Notes: generated from the letters alone by a model not told the origin. A stretch of 64,000 bases of DNA from an uncultured Pelagibacteraceae bacterium (GCA_902557215.1 CACDZM010000001.1:186001-250000), one strand, 5' to 3'. Numbered from the stretch's first letter, positions 8,350-18,081 are shown. A program made the numbers and translations.

Positions 8350-8410
8350 GATGTAATCAGAAAAACAAAGCTGACACAAGTGACAATTTATTGATATAGA
8401 TGTAAACATC
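8350..8410. promoter_or_regulatory. Divergent control region dctP / GMC with GATGTAA repeats
   Basis: The 133-base gap between dctP and the GMC gene holds a 12-bp palindrome GATGTAAACATC (8399-8410) and a second GATGTAA copy at 8350-8356, 49 bases away. AACATGTT (8342-8349), itself a palindrome, precedes it. Such spacing suits a shared operator for the two divergent operons. The regulator is not in the window. Confidence 0.35.
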
Positions 8411-8448
8411 ATTAAGTAAATTTAATTAAAAAAACTATTCAACTTGAG

Positions 8449-10044
8449 ATGGAAAATTTTGATTTTATAATTATTGGTGCTGGGTCTGCAGGATGTGTTC
8501 TTGCAAATCGTCTTTCTGAAAATTCTCAAAATAAAGTTTTATTAATTGAGGCTGGTGGCAAAGATAACTACCCCTGGATACATATTCCTGTTGGATATTT
8601 TAAAACTATGCACAACCCATCTGTAGATTGGTGTTATAAAACAGAGCCTGATGAAACAATGAATAACCGTTCAATTCGTTATCCTAGAGGAAAAACTTTA
8701 GGGGGCAGTTCAGCTATAAATGGTCTTTTATACATCAGAGGACAAAGTAGAGATTACGATATCTGGCGTCAATTAGGTAATACTGGCTGGGGATGGGATG
8801 ATGTCCTCCCCTATTTTATTAAAGCAGAGAATCAAGAGCGTGGAAAAGACGATTTTCACGGAGTTGGTGGACCCCTGTCTGTATCTGATCAAAGAATTCA
8901 ACTACCATTATTAAATGAGTTTCAAAACGCAGCTGAAGAATTTGGAATTCCAAAAACAAATGATTTTAATACTGGTGATAATCATGGATGTGGTTATTTT
9001 CAAGTCACTGAAAAAGATGGATTCAGATGTAGTACAGCTGTTGGATATTTAAATCCTATTAAAAATAGAAATAATCTTAATATAATCACCAATGCTCATG
9101 TAAAAAAAATAAACTTTGAAAATAAAATAGCTAAAAGTGTTGAATACTGGCAAGGAAATGAACTTAAAAAGATCTTAGCAAATAAAGAAATTATTCTTTC
9201 ATCAGGATCAATTGGTTCGCCACAAATTTTACAAGTATCTGGAATTGGTAACTCCGATAAATTAAAAAATTTAGGTATAGATGTGACTCATGATCTAAAA
9301 GGTGTTGGAGAAAATCTTCAGGATCATCTCATGTTTAGACCGATTTATAAAATTCATGGATTAAAATCTTTAAATAAAAAAGTTAATAGTTTATTTGGTA
9401 AATTAATGATTGGTCTTGAATATGTTTTTAATCGAAGTGGACCAATGACGATGGGTGCTAGTCAAATGTGTATGTTTGCTAAAAGTGATCCATCTATAGA
9501 ATTACCAGATCTGCAATGGCATGTTCAGCCTATGAGTATGGATACTTTAGGTGCAACTAAAAATCATGACTTTCATGCATTTACTCCAACAGTATCTAAT
9601 ATTAGGCCGACTAGTAGAGGTTTTGTAAATATTACAAATAAAGACTCAAGAATTTACGCAAAAGTAAAACTCAATTATCTTTCAACTCAACATGATAGAA
9701 TGATTGCTGCAAAAGGATTAAAACTTACAAGAAAAATTATTATGGAATCTGAAACTTTTAAAAAATATAGACCTGAAGAATATAGACCTGGCATAAATAT
9801 TAATGATGATGAGGAATTAGTAAAAGCTGGCTCGGATTATGCTCAAACTATTTTTCATCCTGTTGGTACTTGTAAAATGGGTCAAGACGACATGGCAGTG
9901 GTCGATGAAACACTTAAAGTAAAAGGTTTAAAAAATTTAAGAGTAATTGATGCATCAATAATGCCTAATATAACTTCAGGTAACACAAATGCACCAACAA
10001 TAATGATTGCAGAAAAAGGTGCTGATATGATACTTAGAGGTTAA
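8449..10044 (+). CDS. GMC family FAD-dependent oxidoreductase (choline/alcohol dehydrogenase type)
   Basis: 531 residues, the usual size. The N-terminus has the FAD glycine motif IIGAGSAGC (8-16), then the GMC signature region RGKTLGGSSAING and a C-terminal HPVGTCKMG segment with the active-site His, plus NTNAPTIMIAEKGAD. The family oxidises choline, alcohols, glycerol-type or sugar hydroxyls in the cytoplasm. It is first in a plus-strand run with terC-like and SDR genes (1-base TAATG overlaps) and is divergent from the TRAP operon, so it may act on the imported compound. The substrate is unknown. Confidence 0.9.
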   Translation: MENFDFIIIGAGSAGCVLANRLSENSQNKVLLIEAGGKDNYPWIHIPVGYFKTMHNPSVDWCYKTEPDETMNNRSIRYPRGKTLGGSSAINGLLYIRGQSRDYDIWRQLGNTGWGWDDVLPYFIKAENQERGKDDFHGVGGPLSVSDQRIQLPLLNEFQNAAEEFGIPKTNDFNTGDNHGCGYFQVTEKDGFRCSTAVGYLNPIKNRNNLNIITNAHVKKINFENKIAKSVEYWQGNELKKILANKEIILSSGSIGSPQILQVSGIGNSDKLKNLGIDVTHDLKGVGENLQDHLMFRPIYKIHGLKSLNKKVNSLFGKLMIGLEYVFNRSGPMTMGASQMCMFAKSDPSIELPDLQWHVQPMSMDTLGATKNHDFHAFTPTVSNIRPTSRGFVNITNKDSRIYAKVKLNYLSTQHDRMIAAKGLKLTRKIIMESETFKKYRPEEYRPGININDDEELVKAGSDYAQTIFHPVGTCKMGQDDMAVVDETLKVKGLKNLRVIDASIMPNITSGNTNAPTIMIAEKGADMILRG

Positions 10045-10637
10045 TGCTATCTGATTTTGTTACGCCAGAGCAAATTACTATTTTAACGCAAATTATCTTA
10101 ATAGATCTTGTGCTTGCTGGTGATAATGCGATCATTATTGGAATGGTTGCCTCCAAATTTCCACTAGAACAAAGAAAAAAAATTATTTTTTGGGGCATAG
10201 GTGGTGCTGTTGTTTTAAGAATTATATTAACTTTACTAACTGCTTACTTGTTACAAATTACAGGTTTAAGATTAATTGGTGGTCTTCTTCTTCTTTATAT
10301 AGTTTACAAACTTTATGTTGATGTTGTGAAAGGTTCAAGTCATCAAGATGATATTAAAGTAGACAACTCTAGCTTCATGAAAGCAATTTGGACTATTCTA
10401 CTTGCTGATTTTACAATGAGTTTGGATAATGTATTGGGTGTTGCTGGGGCAGCTGGAGATCATTATTATTTGCTTGTTTTTGGACTGGTTTTATCAATTA
10501 TTTTAATGGCAACTGCTGCAACGTTAATATCCAATTGGATTAAAAAGTATAAATGGATAGCTTGGGCTGGTTTAATAGCAATTCTTGTTGTTGCTATTGA
10601 GTTGATTTACACTGATATTAAAATATTATTTTTATAA
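10044..10637 (+). CDS. TerC family integral membrane protein (YjbE-like)
   Basis: 197 residues and about six or seven membrane helices. Two TerC hallmarks with membrane acidic residues are present: DLVLAGDNAIIIG near residue 20 and DFTMSLDNVLGVAGAAGDH near residue 125. Proteins of this family are linked to metal (Mn2+) export or metal loading. The start overlaps the GMC stop by one base (TAATG), and the stop overlaps the next SDR in the same way. This tight coupling to oxidoreductases is probably genome compaction rather than a shared task. Confidence 0.9.
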   Translation: MLSDFVTPEQITILTQIILIDLVLAGDNAIIIGMVASKFPLEQRKKIIFWGIGGAVVLRIILTLLTAYLLQITGLRLIGGLLLLYIVYKLYVDVVKGSSHQDDIKVDNSSFMKAIWTILLADFTMSLDNVLGVAGAAGDHYYLLVFGLVLSIILMATAATLISNWIKKYKWIAWAGLIAILVVAIELIYTDIKILFL

Positions 10638-11404
10638 TGTTCCTTAAAAATTATAATTTTAGAGATAAAACTGCGGTTGTGACAGGTGCTGGTAAAGGTA
10701 TTGGTAGAGCGTGTGCAATCGCTTTAGCTGAGGCTGGTGCAAATTTGATCATAATCAGCAGAACCAAGAAAGATTTAAACGAAGTTTCTAAGAAAATAAA
10801 AAAGTTTAAATCAAAGTGTAAATCTTATGTTTGTGATATCACAGATTATAATGAAATAAAAAAAATCATTAATAAACAGTCAAGAATAGACATCTTAATT
10901 AACAATGCTGGAAATAATAGACCAGCACATTTTACCAAAGTTAAAAAAGAAGATATGGAATATATGGTCAAAATAAATACTATAGCAAGTTTTAACCTGG
11001 CTCATCTTTGTGCATTAAAAATGATTAAATCTAAAAATAGAAAAAAAATAGGTGGATCTATAGTAAATATGTCCTCTCAGATGGGTCATGTTGGTGGCCC
11101 TATAAGAAGTGTCTACAATATGAATAAATTTGGTTTAGAGGGTTTAACAAAAGGAATGTCAATTGATCTTGCAAAATATAATATTAGAGTAAATACGGTT
11201 TGCCCAACATTTGTTGTGACTCCGATGACTAAAAAATTTTTAAAAGATAAGAAATTTAAACAAGATATGTTGAATAATATTCCTCTAGGAAGATTTGCAG
11301 AGTTATCTGAAGTAGCATCAGCTGTAGTCTTTTTGGCCTCAGATGCTGCATCCATGATTACAGGCACTTCATTATTGGTTGATGGTGGATGGACGGCAAA
11401 ATAA
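10637..11404 (+). CDS. SDR family oxidoreductase
   Basis: A 255-aa classical SDR: TGAGKGIG cofactor motif at residues 17-24, NNAGNNR near residue 90, catalytic Ser in VNMSSQMG, and Tyr-Lys as YNMNK. The C-terminal part ends TGTSLLVDGGWTAK, typical of FabG-like dehydrogenases. It lies in the GMC-TerC-SDR-M23 run with overlapping starts and stops. The substrate is not evident; its position three genes from the GMC dehydrogenase would fit a second oxidation or reduction step, but that is a guess. Confidence 0.86.
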   Translation: MFLKNYNFRDKTAVVTGAGKGIGRACAIALAEAGANLIIISRTKKDLNEVSKKIKKFKSKCKSYVCDITDYNEIKKIINKQSRIDILINNAGNNRPAHFTKVKKEDMEYMVKINTIASFNLAHLCALKMIKSKNRKKIGGSIVNMSSQMGHVGGPIRSVYNMNKFGLEGLTKGMSIDLAKYNIRVNTVCPTFVVTPMTKKFLKDKKFKQDMLNNIPLGRFAELSEVASAVVFLASDAASMITGTSLLVDGGWTAK

Positions 11405-12192
11405 AATTTAGATTATTTTTTTTGATAATCTTTTTAATATCAGCTCATTCAAATGCTGTAGAATTTGAAGGCAAATTCCTTCAAGGTCATTATATTGTTG
11501 GAATTACTAGTCCTTCAGCAAAAATTATAATAGATAAAAAAGAAGTAAAAGTTTCAAATGATGGTTACTTTGTTTTTGGAATTGATCGAGATAGAAAATT
11601 TGATTTAACAATTACAAAGATTCAAAATGGAAAAAAAGAAAAAATAATTAAAAAAGTTTTAAAACGAAAATATAATATTCAAAGAATTGATGGACTTGAA
11701 GAGAGTAAAGTTACACCACCAGAGTCTGTTTATAAAAGAATTAAGGATGAAAATAATAAAATTGGAAAAGCAAGATCAATTAATTCTGACTTACCTTTTT
11801 TTAAAAATCAATTTATTATGCCGGTTGAGGGAATTATTAGTGGAGTTTATGGAAGCCAAAGAATTTTAAATGGTAAACCGAAATGGCCTCATTATGGAAT
11901 TGACATTGCTGCCAAACAAGGAACAATGATTAAATCCTCCGCATCTGGAACAGTTACTATGGCTGAAGATGATCTTTATTATACAGGAGGTACAATCATA
12001 ATGGATCACGGACATGGAATATCAACAATCTATTCTCATCTTGAAAATGTAATGGTTTCTGTTGGAGATAAAATAAATCAAGGTGATATAATTGGTACCG
12101 TTGGTTCAACTGGTAGATCTACGGGGCCTCATTTAGATTTTAGGATTAATTGGTTTCAGACTAGACTCGATCCGATGTCCGTATTAAACTAG
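11389..12192 (+). CDS. M23 family metallopeptidase (LytM/NlpD-like), secreted
   Basis: 267 residues with a signal peptide (11-aa hydrophobic core, cleavage near SNA-V). An N-terminal domain of about 100 residues precedes a Lys-rich linker and the peptidase domain (about 145-265). The first zinc motif is HYGIDIAA (His and Asp). The second is GPHLDFRINW, where the usual HxH has Asp in place of the second His, a variant I recall from other alphaproteobacterial M23 proteins. It should cut peptidoglycan peptides or regulate amidases in the periplasm. The start lies inside the SDR end (16-base overlap). Confidence 0.85.
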   Translation: MDGKIKFRLFFLIIFLISAHSNAVEFEGKFLQGHYIVGITSPSAKIIIDKKEVKVSNDGYFVFGIDRDRKFDLTITKIQNGKKEKIIKKVLKRKYNIQRIDGLEESKVTPPESVYKRIKDENNKIGKARSINSDLPFFKNQFIMPVEGIISGVYGSQRILNGKPKWPHYGIDIAAKQGTMIKSSASGTVTMAEDDLYYTGGTIIMDHGHGISTIYSHLENVMVSVGDKINQGDIIGTVGSTGRSTGPHLDFRINWFQTRLDPMSVLN

Positions 12193-12196
12193 AATT

Positions 12197-12970
12197 ATGA
12201 AGTCTTTAATTGAAAAAACCTCTGATAAATTAGTTAATGCTTTTTTAAAAAATAAGATAATTGCTCCAATACCACCAAAATTTTGTAAAAAAATAAATGA
12301 AGCTCAAAAATTACGAAAATTATGTGAAAGTAAAATTAAACTTCCTGTCATTGGTTTTAAAGCGGCTGGGACTGGTATTCCTCTTATAAAAAAATTAAAA
12401 GAAAAAGAACCTTTTTATGCCTCAGTCTATGACAAAAATGTTTTAAAAAATGGCAAAAGTGTAAAAATAAATAAGTCGACTTTAGGTATAGAGCTTGAAG
12501 TTTGTTATAAAATTAAAAAATCTTTTTTCTCATCTAAAGGCATTATCACAATGAGAAATATATCTAAGTACATTTCTCATATTGCGCCTTGTATTGAAGT
12601 TGTGGGCTATAGGCAGAGAAAAAAAGGCATTACTTCTTTTGGTGATTTGTGTAGTGATTTTGGTGCGAACATAAAATTTTTAATTGGACCAAAAAAAAAA
12701 TACAAAAAATTTAATGTTGGTAATTTAAATACAAATATTTCTAACAAAAAAATCAATCAAAGTGTGAACGGGAATACAAATACTGTTTATATAAATCCAT
12801 TAAATTCATTAAGATTTGTTTTAAACAAAGTTAAGAAAGACAAAAAAAATCTTAATAAAGATTTTTGGGTTTTTACGGGATCGTCTGTTGGGGTTGTGCC
12901 AATCAAAGGTAAAGGTATTTTCATTGGAAAAATAGATAAATTGGGATCAGTTAAGGCAGCTATAAAGTAA
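12197..12970 (+). CDS. 2-keto-4-pentenoate hydratase (MhpD) family protein
   Basis: 257 residues, normal for MhpD/fumarylacetoacetase-type hydratases and 4-oxalocrotonate decarboxylases. The metal-binding acidic pair is seen in LGIELEVCY, with another Glu in CIEVVGYR and the DLCSDFGAN segment. The C-terminus has WVFTGSSVG, a modified form of the family's VLTGS loop. It would add water to, or decarboxylate, an unsaturated keto acid. The protein is unusually Lys-rich. It starts four bases after the M23 stop and ends three bases before the convergent glycosyltransferase. Confidence 0.8.
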   Translation: MKSLIEKTSDKLVNAFLKNKIIAPIPPKFCKKINEAQKLRKLCESKIKLPVIGFKAAGTGIPLIKKLKEKEPFYASVYDKNVLKNGKSVKINKSTLGIELEVCYKIKKSFFSSKGIITMRNISKYISHIAPCIEVVGYRQRKKGITSFGDLCSDFGANIKFLIGPKKKYKKFNVGNLNTNISNKKINQSVNGNTNTVYINPLNSLRFVLNKVKKDKKNLNKDFWVFTGSSVGVVPIKGKGIFIGKIDKLGSVKAAIK

Positions 12971-12973
12971 ATA

Positions 12974-14674
12974 TTATTTATTTACTTCTCTAAAAATCGT
13001 AAGTGGCAGACCATCTCTTGAAACAACAACAGCATTTTTTCCACTGAATGGCTTATAGTCAAAACATGTTTGACGTATATTAGGTGCTCTTGATACTTTT
13101 TCCATATCCTTGACTAACATACTTCCCTTCTCATTAACTAGATCTTTCACGTGCTCGTTTTCAAATACATCTAAAAAAGCTCTATTATTCATAACAATGT
13201 GAGTTGCTTGATCTAATACATCGATATTACTGAAAGTTTTTTTAACTCCTAAGTATTTATTCAAATAATAAATAAGCGTGTAATCACCTCCTCCACAATC
13301 AGCTATTTTAAAATTCTTTATTTCCTCTTTACTATATTTTTGTTTAATTTTTTTGACTAATTCTTTGTAAGATGAACCCCAATAATCATGTTCGAACTTT
13401 CCTATGCTATTTTCAAGTTTTAAATATGAATAATTTACATAAGTATATTGGTAGGGTGTGAGAATAACAAATCTATAAAATGATAATGAAAATAAAAAAA
13501 ATACAAAAACTGTAATAACTTTTATTTGCGTATAATTTTTAAAATTTTCAAAAAAATAATTTAAAGCTAAAGCTGAAATTATGCTTAAAAATGGAATTAT
13601 GAATAAAAATAATCTTAAATTATCGTAAATATTTACTCTTAAAATTAATGCCAAAACTACAGGAAAAAAAGCGATAATATTTAATAAAATAAATTTTTTA
13701 CCAAAATTTTCTATTTCATTGTTAGTGTTTATTTTTTTTGAAAAAACCAAAAAATAAGTACTAATTAATAAAAGAGTGAAATAGAACGGTAATCTGAAAA
13801 TAATTAAATCTAAAAAATAAGTTTTAGGTGTGTTAAATACCTCATAGAATTCTCCGTTTATTAAGCCGATTTTTGGTCCATCGATCCAATTAATTGTGTT
13901 TTTAATTATTAGCGAGGTAAATTCAATAAAATTACCTTTCTGTAGTTCTACAATAAAATGTGGCCAACATAAAATTACTAAAAATATCGTAATTATAAAA
14001 ACAATTGGGATATGTAAAGAAAGTCTTTTAAATAAAGTTAAATAATTTGACTTATATTTTTTAATTAAAAAAATGAAACCAAGTATAATGGCTGGAAAAA
14101 TTACAATTAAAAATGTTAACCTTACTCCACACCCAAATCCAATGGACAAAGATGCCAAGATCAAATTTTTAAATATTTTTTCTTCTTTTTTACAGTAAAG
14201 ATAAAAAAAATAACAAAACCATATAAAACTGAAAAAAACGATAATATCTTTTGAATTCATTCCCATGTGGCCAAAAAAGAAGGGATTAAGTAAAGTCAAT
14301 AATACTGAAAACAATGCAATCTTTTTATTAAATATTTCTTTAGTTAATAAATATAATCCCAAAATACTTAATGATGAAAAAGAGATATTTACCACATGCA
14401 TAATTAGATCGATATTTTGCACGTAAAACTTTTTATTAATAAAAAGAAAGATTTGTCCAAAAGCATATGAAATAGTGTCATACAGTCCTGGATAAAATTT
14501 ATTGTTCCTAAACTCAAATTTTTGAAAATCACCCAAGGATGTTAGAAAATTATATCTAACCAGGCCGTTAATATGGTGAAAATATTCGTCCCAAGATAAT
14601 CCAATTATTAATGCGCACCACCACGCAAAAAAAATCATTAAAATAATTAAACTTGAAAGAATCTTATTCATCAA
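12974..14674 (-). CDS. GT39/GT83-type membrane glycosyltransferase
   Basis: 566 residues with about 11-12 membrane helices. The first periplasmic loop carries the acidic pair WDEYFHH near residue 30, matching the DE motif of protein O-mannosyltransferases and ArnT-type enzymes that use polyprenyl-phosphate sugars. A C-terminal soluble part of about 150 residues, in the periplasm by topology, follows the last helix. It likely transfers a sugar from a lipid carrier to a protein or to LPS. It stands alone, convergent with the hydratase and 36 bases after xsc ends nearby; acceptor and donor are unknown. Confidence 0.8.
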   Translation of the reverse strand: MMNKILSSLIILMIFFAWWCALIIGLSWDEYFHHINGLVRYNFLTSLGDFQKFEFRNNKFYPGLYDTISYAFGQIFLFINKKFYVQNIDLIMHVVNISFSSLSILGLYLLTKEIFNKKIALFSVLLTLLNPFFFGHMGMNSKDIIVFFSFIWFCYFFYLYCKKEEKIFKNLILASLSIGFGCGVRLTFLIVIFPAIILGFIFLIKKYKSNYLTLFKRLSLHIPIVFIITIFLVILCWPHFIVELQKGNFIEFTSLIIKNTINWIDGPKIGLINGEFYEVFNTPKTYFLDLIIFRLPFYFTLLLISTYFLVFSKKINTNNEIENFGKKFILLNIIAFFPVVLALILRVNIYDNLRLFLFIIPFLSIISALALNYFFENFKNYTQIKVITVFVFFLFSLSFYRFVILTPYQYTYVNYSYLKLENSIGKFEHDYWGSSYKELVKKIKQKYSKEEIKNFKIADCGGGDYTLIYYLNKYLGVKKTFSNIDVLDQATHIVMNNRAFLDVFENEHVKDLVNEKGSMLVKDMEKVSRAPNIRQTCFDYKPFSGKNAVVVSRDGLPLTIFREVNK

Positions 14675-14710
14675 AAAAGATTACGCTAATTGTTGATTAT
14701 TTTAAAGATG

Positions 14711-16495
14711 TTAAGAGTTTAAAGAGGGTTGCTTTTTCATGTCCTCTTTTTTAATACCAGCAACTCTTACTGGTTTTTTCATTGCATCTCTTCTGAAAGG
14801 TTCGCCTAATTCCTGATTTAATATTACTTCAATGAATGTGGTTATACCCTTCTTTTGATCTTCACAAGACTGCTTAATTGCTGAAGTAGTTTCATCCATA
14901 GTTTTAACAGTTACACCTTTTAAACCACATGCATCTGCAACTTTTGCAAAACTTAATTCTGGATCAAGCTCTGTTCCAACAAAATTATTATCAAACCAAA
15001 GAGTGGTATTTCTTTTTTCCGCACCCCATTGATAATTTCTAAATATAACCATAGTAATTGCTGGCCATTCCTCTCTAGCACATGAACTCATTTCGTTCAT
15101 GCTTATTCCAAAAGCTCCATCCCCAGCAAAACCAATTACAGGTGTGTCAGGACATCCAATTTTTGCACCTAAGATTGAGGGGAAACCATATCCACATGGA
15201 CCAAAAAGACCAGGAGCTAAATATTTTCTTGGTTTTTCAAAAGTTGGATAAGCATTACCAATGGCACAATTATTTCCAATATCACTTGAAATAATTACAT
15301 CTTCTGGCATACCTGCTTGAATTGCTCTCCATGCTTGTCTTGGCGACATCCTATCAGCATCTCTTTCTCTTGCTTCTTTATTCCAAACTGTTCCTTCATC
15401 ATCATCTTCATGATCTAAACTTGATAATTTTTGTAACCATGCTGATTTAGTTTGGTGAATTAAATCTCTTCTTTTTTGTCTATCTGTATCTCCAGCCTTT
15501 GAGGATAGTTTTTCTAAAATTTGCTTTGCCACTAACTTTGCATCTCCGCTTATTCCAACTGTAACTTTTTTTGTTAATCCAATTCTATCTGGATTCATAT
15601 CTACTTGAATAATACTTGCGTTCTTTGGCCAATAATCAATTCCATATCCTGGTAAAGTTGAAAAAGGATTTAATCTTGTCCCAAGTGCTAAAACAACATC
15701 TGCTTTTGAAATAAGTTCCATTGCAGCTTTTGATCCATTATAACCTAACGGTCCAACCGCTAAAGGATGGCTGCCAGGAAAACTATCGTTGTGCTGATAG
15801 CCAGAACAAACTGGTGAGTCAAGTTTTTCAGCTAACTTTTTAGTTTCTTCGATAGCACCTCCGATTACAACTCCTGCCCCAGATAAAATAACTGGAAATT
15901 TTGCTTTTGATAATAGTTCTGCTGCTTTTGAAATTGCATCTTCACCTCCGCCCTGTCTCTCTAATCTTACGATTGGGGGAAGCTCGATATCAATTACTTG
16001 ACACCAATAGTCTCTTGGAACATTTATTTGTGCTGGTGCTGAGCCTCGTATTGCTTTTTCAATAACTCTGTTTAATACCTCAGCCATTCTTGAAGGATCT
16101 CTAACCTCTTCTTGATAACAGACCATATCCTTAAATAAATTCATTTGCTCTACTTCTTGAAAGCCACCTTGACCCATAGTTTTATTTGCAGCTTGAGGGG
16201 TCACTAATAGCAAAGGTGTATGATTCCAGTAAGCAGTTTTAATTGGTGTTACTAATCCTGTTATACCTGGTCCATTTTGTGCAACGACCATAGACATTTT
16301 TCCAGTGGCTCTTGTGTAACCATCAGCAATCAAACCACCATTTGTTTCATGAGCTACGTCCCAAAATGTTATTCCAGCATCAGGAAAAATATCAGAAATA
16401 GGCATGAATGCTGAACCAATTATACCAAAAGCATGCTCAATACCGTGCATTTGTAAAACTTTTACAAAAGCTTCTTCTGTTGTCATTTTTGTCAT
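14711..16495 (-). CDS. xsc: Sulfoacetaldehyde acetyltransferase (Xsc)
   Basis: 594 residues, a thiamine-diphosphate enzyme that converts sulfoacetaldehyde and phosphate to acetyl phosphate and sulfite. The N-terminal stretch MTTEEAFVKVLQMHGIEHAF and the following GIIGSAFMPISDIFP, NQGPGI-like and NKTMGQGGFQEVEQM segments closely match known Xsc proteins rather than acetolactate synthase. The ThDP glutamate is E50 and the GDG motif is GFAGDGAFG near residue 458. It is divergent from suyAB with a 117-base gap. No taurine transaminase or phosphotransacetylase is in the window, so the source of sulfoacetaldehyde must be encoded elsewhere. Confidence 0.92.
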   Translation of the reverse strand: MTKMTTEEAFVKVLQMHGIEHAFGIIGSAFMPISDIFPDAGITFWDVAHETNGGLIADGYTRATGKMSMVVAQNGPGITGLVTPIKTAYWNHTPLLLVTPQAANKTMGQGGFQEVEQMNLFKDMVCYQEEVRDPSRMAEVLNRVIEKAIRGSAPAQINVPRDYWCQVIDIELPPIVRLERQGGGEDAISKAAELLSKAKFPVILSGAGVVIGGAIEETKKLAEKLDSPVCSGYQHNDSFPGSHPLAVGPLGYNGSKAAMELISKADVVLALGTRLNPFSTLPGYGIDYWPKNASIIQVDMNPDRIGLTKKVTVGISGDAKLVAKQILEKLSSKAGDTDRQKRRDLIHQTKSAWLQKLSSLDHEDDDEGTVWNKEARERDADRMSPRQAWRAIQAGMPEDVIISSDIGNNCAIGNAYPTFEKPRKYLAPGLFGPCGYGFPSILGAKIGCPDTPVIGFAGDGAFGISMNEMSSCAREEWPAITMVIFRNYQWGAEKRNTTLWFDNNFVGTELDPELSFAKVADACGLKGVTVKTMDETTSAIKQSCEDQKKGITTFIEVILNQELGEPFRRDAMKKPVRVAGIKKEDMKKQPSLNS

Positions 16496-16525
16496 TTATA
16501 GAGCCTTTCTAAACCAGTATATGCA

Positions 16526-16545
16526 ATAGTTTTTTATAAAACTAT
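16526..16545. promoter_or_regulatory. Inverted repeat in the xsc/suyA intergenic region
   Basis: A perfect 8-bp inverted repeat ATAGTTTT / AAAACTAT (16526-16533 and 16538-16545) with a 4-base spacer lies between the divergent xsc and suyA starts. It could be the operator that couples the two sulfonate branches. A T-rich hairpin by chance is possible at this A+T content. Confidence 0.35.
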
Positions 16546-16612
16546 TTCTTAATAGACGCGATTAATATATAAGATTTTTGGAAATTCAAACAAACATTTC
16601 GACACTATAAAT

Positions 16613-16897
16613 ATGGCTACAGATATCATAATTCACGATAAAAAAGATAATGTAGGTGTAGTAGTGATAGAGAAAATAACCCCAAAACAAGACTGTAAAT
16701 GCTGGATTATGGAAAATGATAGCTCGGCGTCTATTCAATCAGTAGATGAAATACCTTTAGGTCATAAAATTGCGATGGTCGATCTAAAGGAAGGTGATAC
16801 AATCTTAAAGTATGGTCATGACATTGGAAAAGTAGTTAAAGCGATCAAAAAAGGTGAGCATGTTCATGTTCACAATGTAAAAACTAAAAAGTGGTAA
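16613..16897 (+). CDS. suyA: (2R)-3-sulfolactate sulfo-lyase, small subunit (SuyA-type, SAF domain)
   Basis: 94 residues forming a single SAF/UxaA N-terminal domain. It has the sequence feature NVGVVVIEKI near the start and HDIGKVVKAIKKGEHVHVHN at the end, which matches the small subunit of two-part UxaA-type lyases. With the large subunit four bases downstream it should release sulfite from 3-sulfolactate, giving pyruvate. The size (about 10 kDa) agrees with characterised SuyA. A sugar-acid dehydratase is the alternative, but xsc, a SuyZ-type exporter and aprBA next door favour SuyA. Confidence 0.8.
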   Translation: MATDIIIHDKKDNVGVVVIEKITPKQDCKCWIMENDSSASIQSVDEIPLGHKIAMVDLKEGDTILKYGHDIGKVVKAIKKGEHVHVHNVKTKKW

Positions 16898-16900
16898 ATA

Positions 16901-18067
16901 ATGGAAATTCCAAAAAGTTTTTTAGGTTATAAAAGAGAAAATGGCAGAGCAGGAACTAGAAATCACGTAATTATTTTACCTGTTGATGATATTTCTAATG
17001 CATGTGCAGAAGCAGTTGCTAATAATATAAAAGGGACCATAGCACTACCGCATTCTTATGGAAGACTACAATTTGGAGCAGACTTAGATTTACACTTCAG
17101 AACAATGATTGGAACAGGCAGTAACCCAAATGTAGCAGCGGTTATTGTGATCGGTATTGAGCCTAAATGGACTAAAAAAATTGTCGATGGAATCGCTAAA
17201 ACAGGAAAACCAGTTGAGGGTTTTCACATAGAGCGTACAGGAGATATTGGAACTGTAATGAAAGCTTCAAAAAAAGCGCAAGAATTTTCACAATGGGCTT
17301 CAGAAAAACAAAGAGAAGAATGTCCAATGAGTGATTTATGGATTTCAGTAAAATGTGGAGAGTCAGACACCACATCAGGATTAGCTTCCAATCCAACAGT
17401 TGGAAATCTAATGGAAAAATTAGAACCTTTGGGTGTTCATTTATGTTTTGGTGAAACATCTGAACTTACTGGTGCAGAAAATGTTTGTGCCGCAAGAGGA
17501 GCAACTAAAGAAGCTTCTGATAAATTTATGAAAACATGGAATGAATATAATGATTTCATATTAAAAGAAGCAACTAACGATCTTTCAGAAAGTCAACCAA
17601 CCGCTGGAAATATCGCGGGTGGTTTAACCACAATTGAGGAAAAAGCATTCGGGAATTTTCAAAAAATAGGAAACCTAAAATTTATAGATGTACTTGAACC
17701 TGCTGAAGAACCTACAAAAGGTCCAGGACTTTACTTTATGGATACATCTTCAGCAGCTGCAGAATGTATTACACTTCAAGCTGCAGGAGGATTTAACATT
17801 CATTTATTTCCAACAGGTCAAGGAAATATAGTTGGAAATCCAATAGAGCCTGTCGTAAAATTAACTGCAAACCCATTAACCGCAAAAAGTATGAGTGAGC
17901 ATGTTGATTGTGATGTGTCAAAAATTCTTTCAAGGGAAATGAACTTGTCTGAGGCTGGAGATAAGCTTATAGAGACGGCGTTAAGAGTAGCCAATGGAAG
18001 ACTAACTTGTGCTGAAGCTTTAGGTCATAAAGAATTTGTTATGACTAAACTTTATAGAAGCGCATAA
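16901..18067 (+). CDS. suyB: (2R)-3-sulfolactate sulfo-lyase, large subunit (SuyB-type)
   Basis: 388 residues of the UxaA/altronate dehydratase C-terminal family. Landmarks are [16 protein letters not shown] at the start, the [14 protein letters not shown] metal-site region, a [11 protein letters not shown] segment, and a FPTGQGN loop near the C-terminus. It forms the catalytic part with SuyA in the cytoplasm and converts 3-sulfolactate to pyruvate and sulfite. It starts four bases after suyA and is followed 14 bases later by the putative exporter. Altronate or galactarate dehydratase are possible but would not fit the neighbours. Confidence 0.82.
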   Translation: MEIPKSFLGYKRENGRAGTRNHVIILPVDDISNACAEAVANNIKGTIALPHSYGRLQFGADLDLHFRTMIGTGSNPNVAAVIVIGIEPKWTKKIVDGIAKTGKPVEGFHIERTGDIGTVMKASKKAQEFSQWASEKQREECPMSDLWISVKCGESDTTSGLASNPTVGNLMEKLEPLGVHLCFGETSELTGAENVCAARGATKEASDKFMKTWNEYNDFILKEATNDLSESQPTAGNIAGGLTTIEEKAFGNFQKIGNLKFIDVLEPAEEPTKGPGLYFMDTSSAAAECITLQAAGGFNIHLFPTGQGNIVGNPIEPVVKLTANPLTAKSMSEHVDCDVSKILSREMNLSEAGDKLIETALRVANGRLTCAEALGHKEFVMTKLYRSA

Positions 18068-18081
18068 TCACTAAATAAAAA

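Noticed and set aside
16613-18067. Altronate or galactarate dehydratase pair instead of SuyAB
   Set aside because: The fold is shared, but the pair lies with xsc, a SuyZ-type exporter and aprBA, and has no sugar-acid genes nearby. I keep it as an alternative only.
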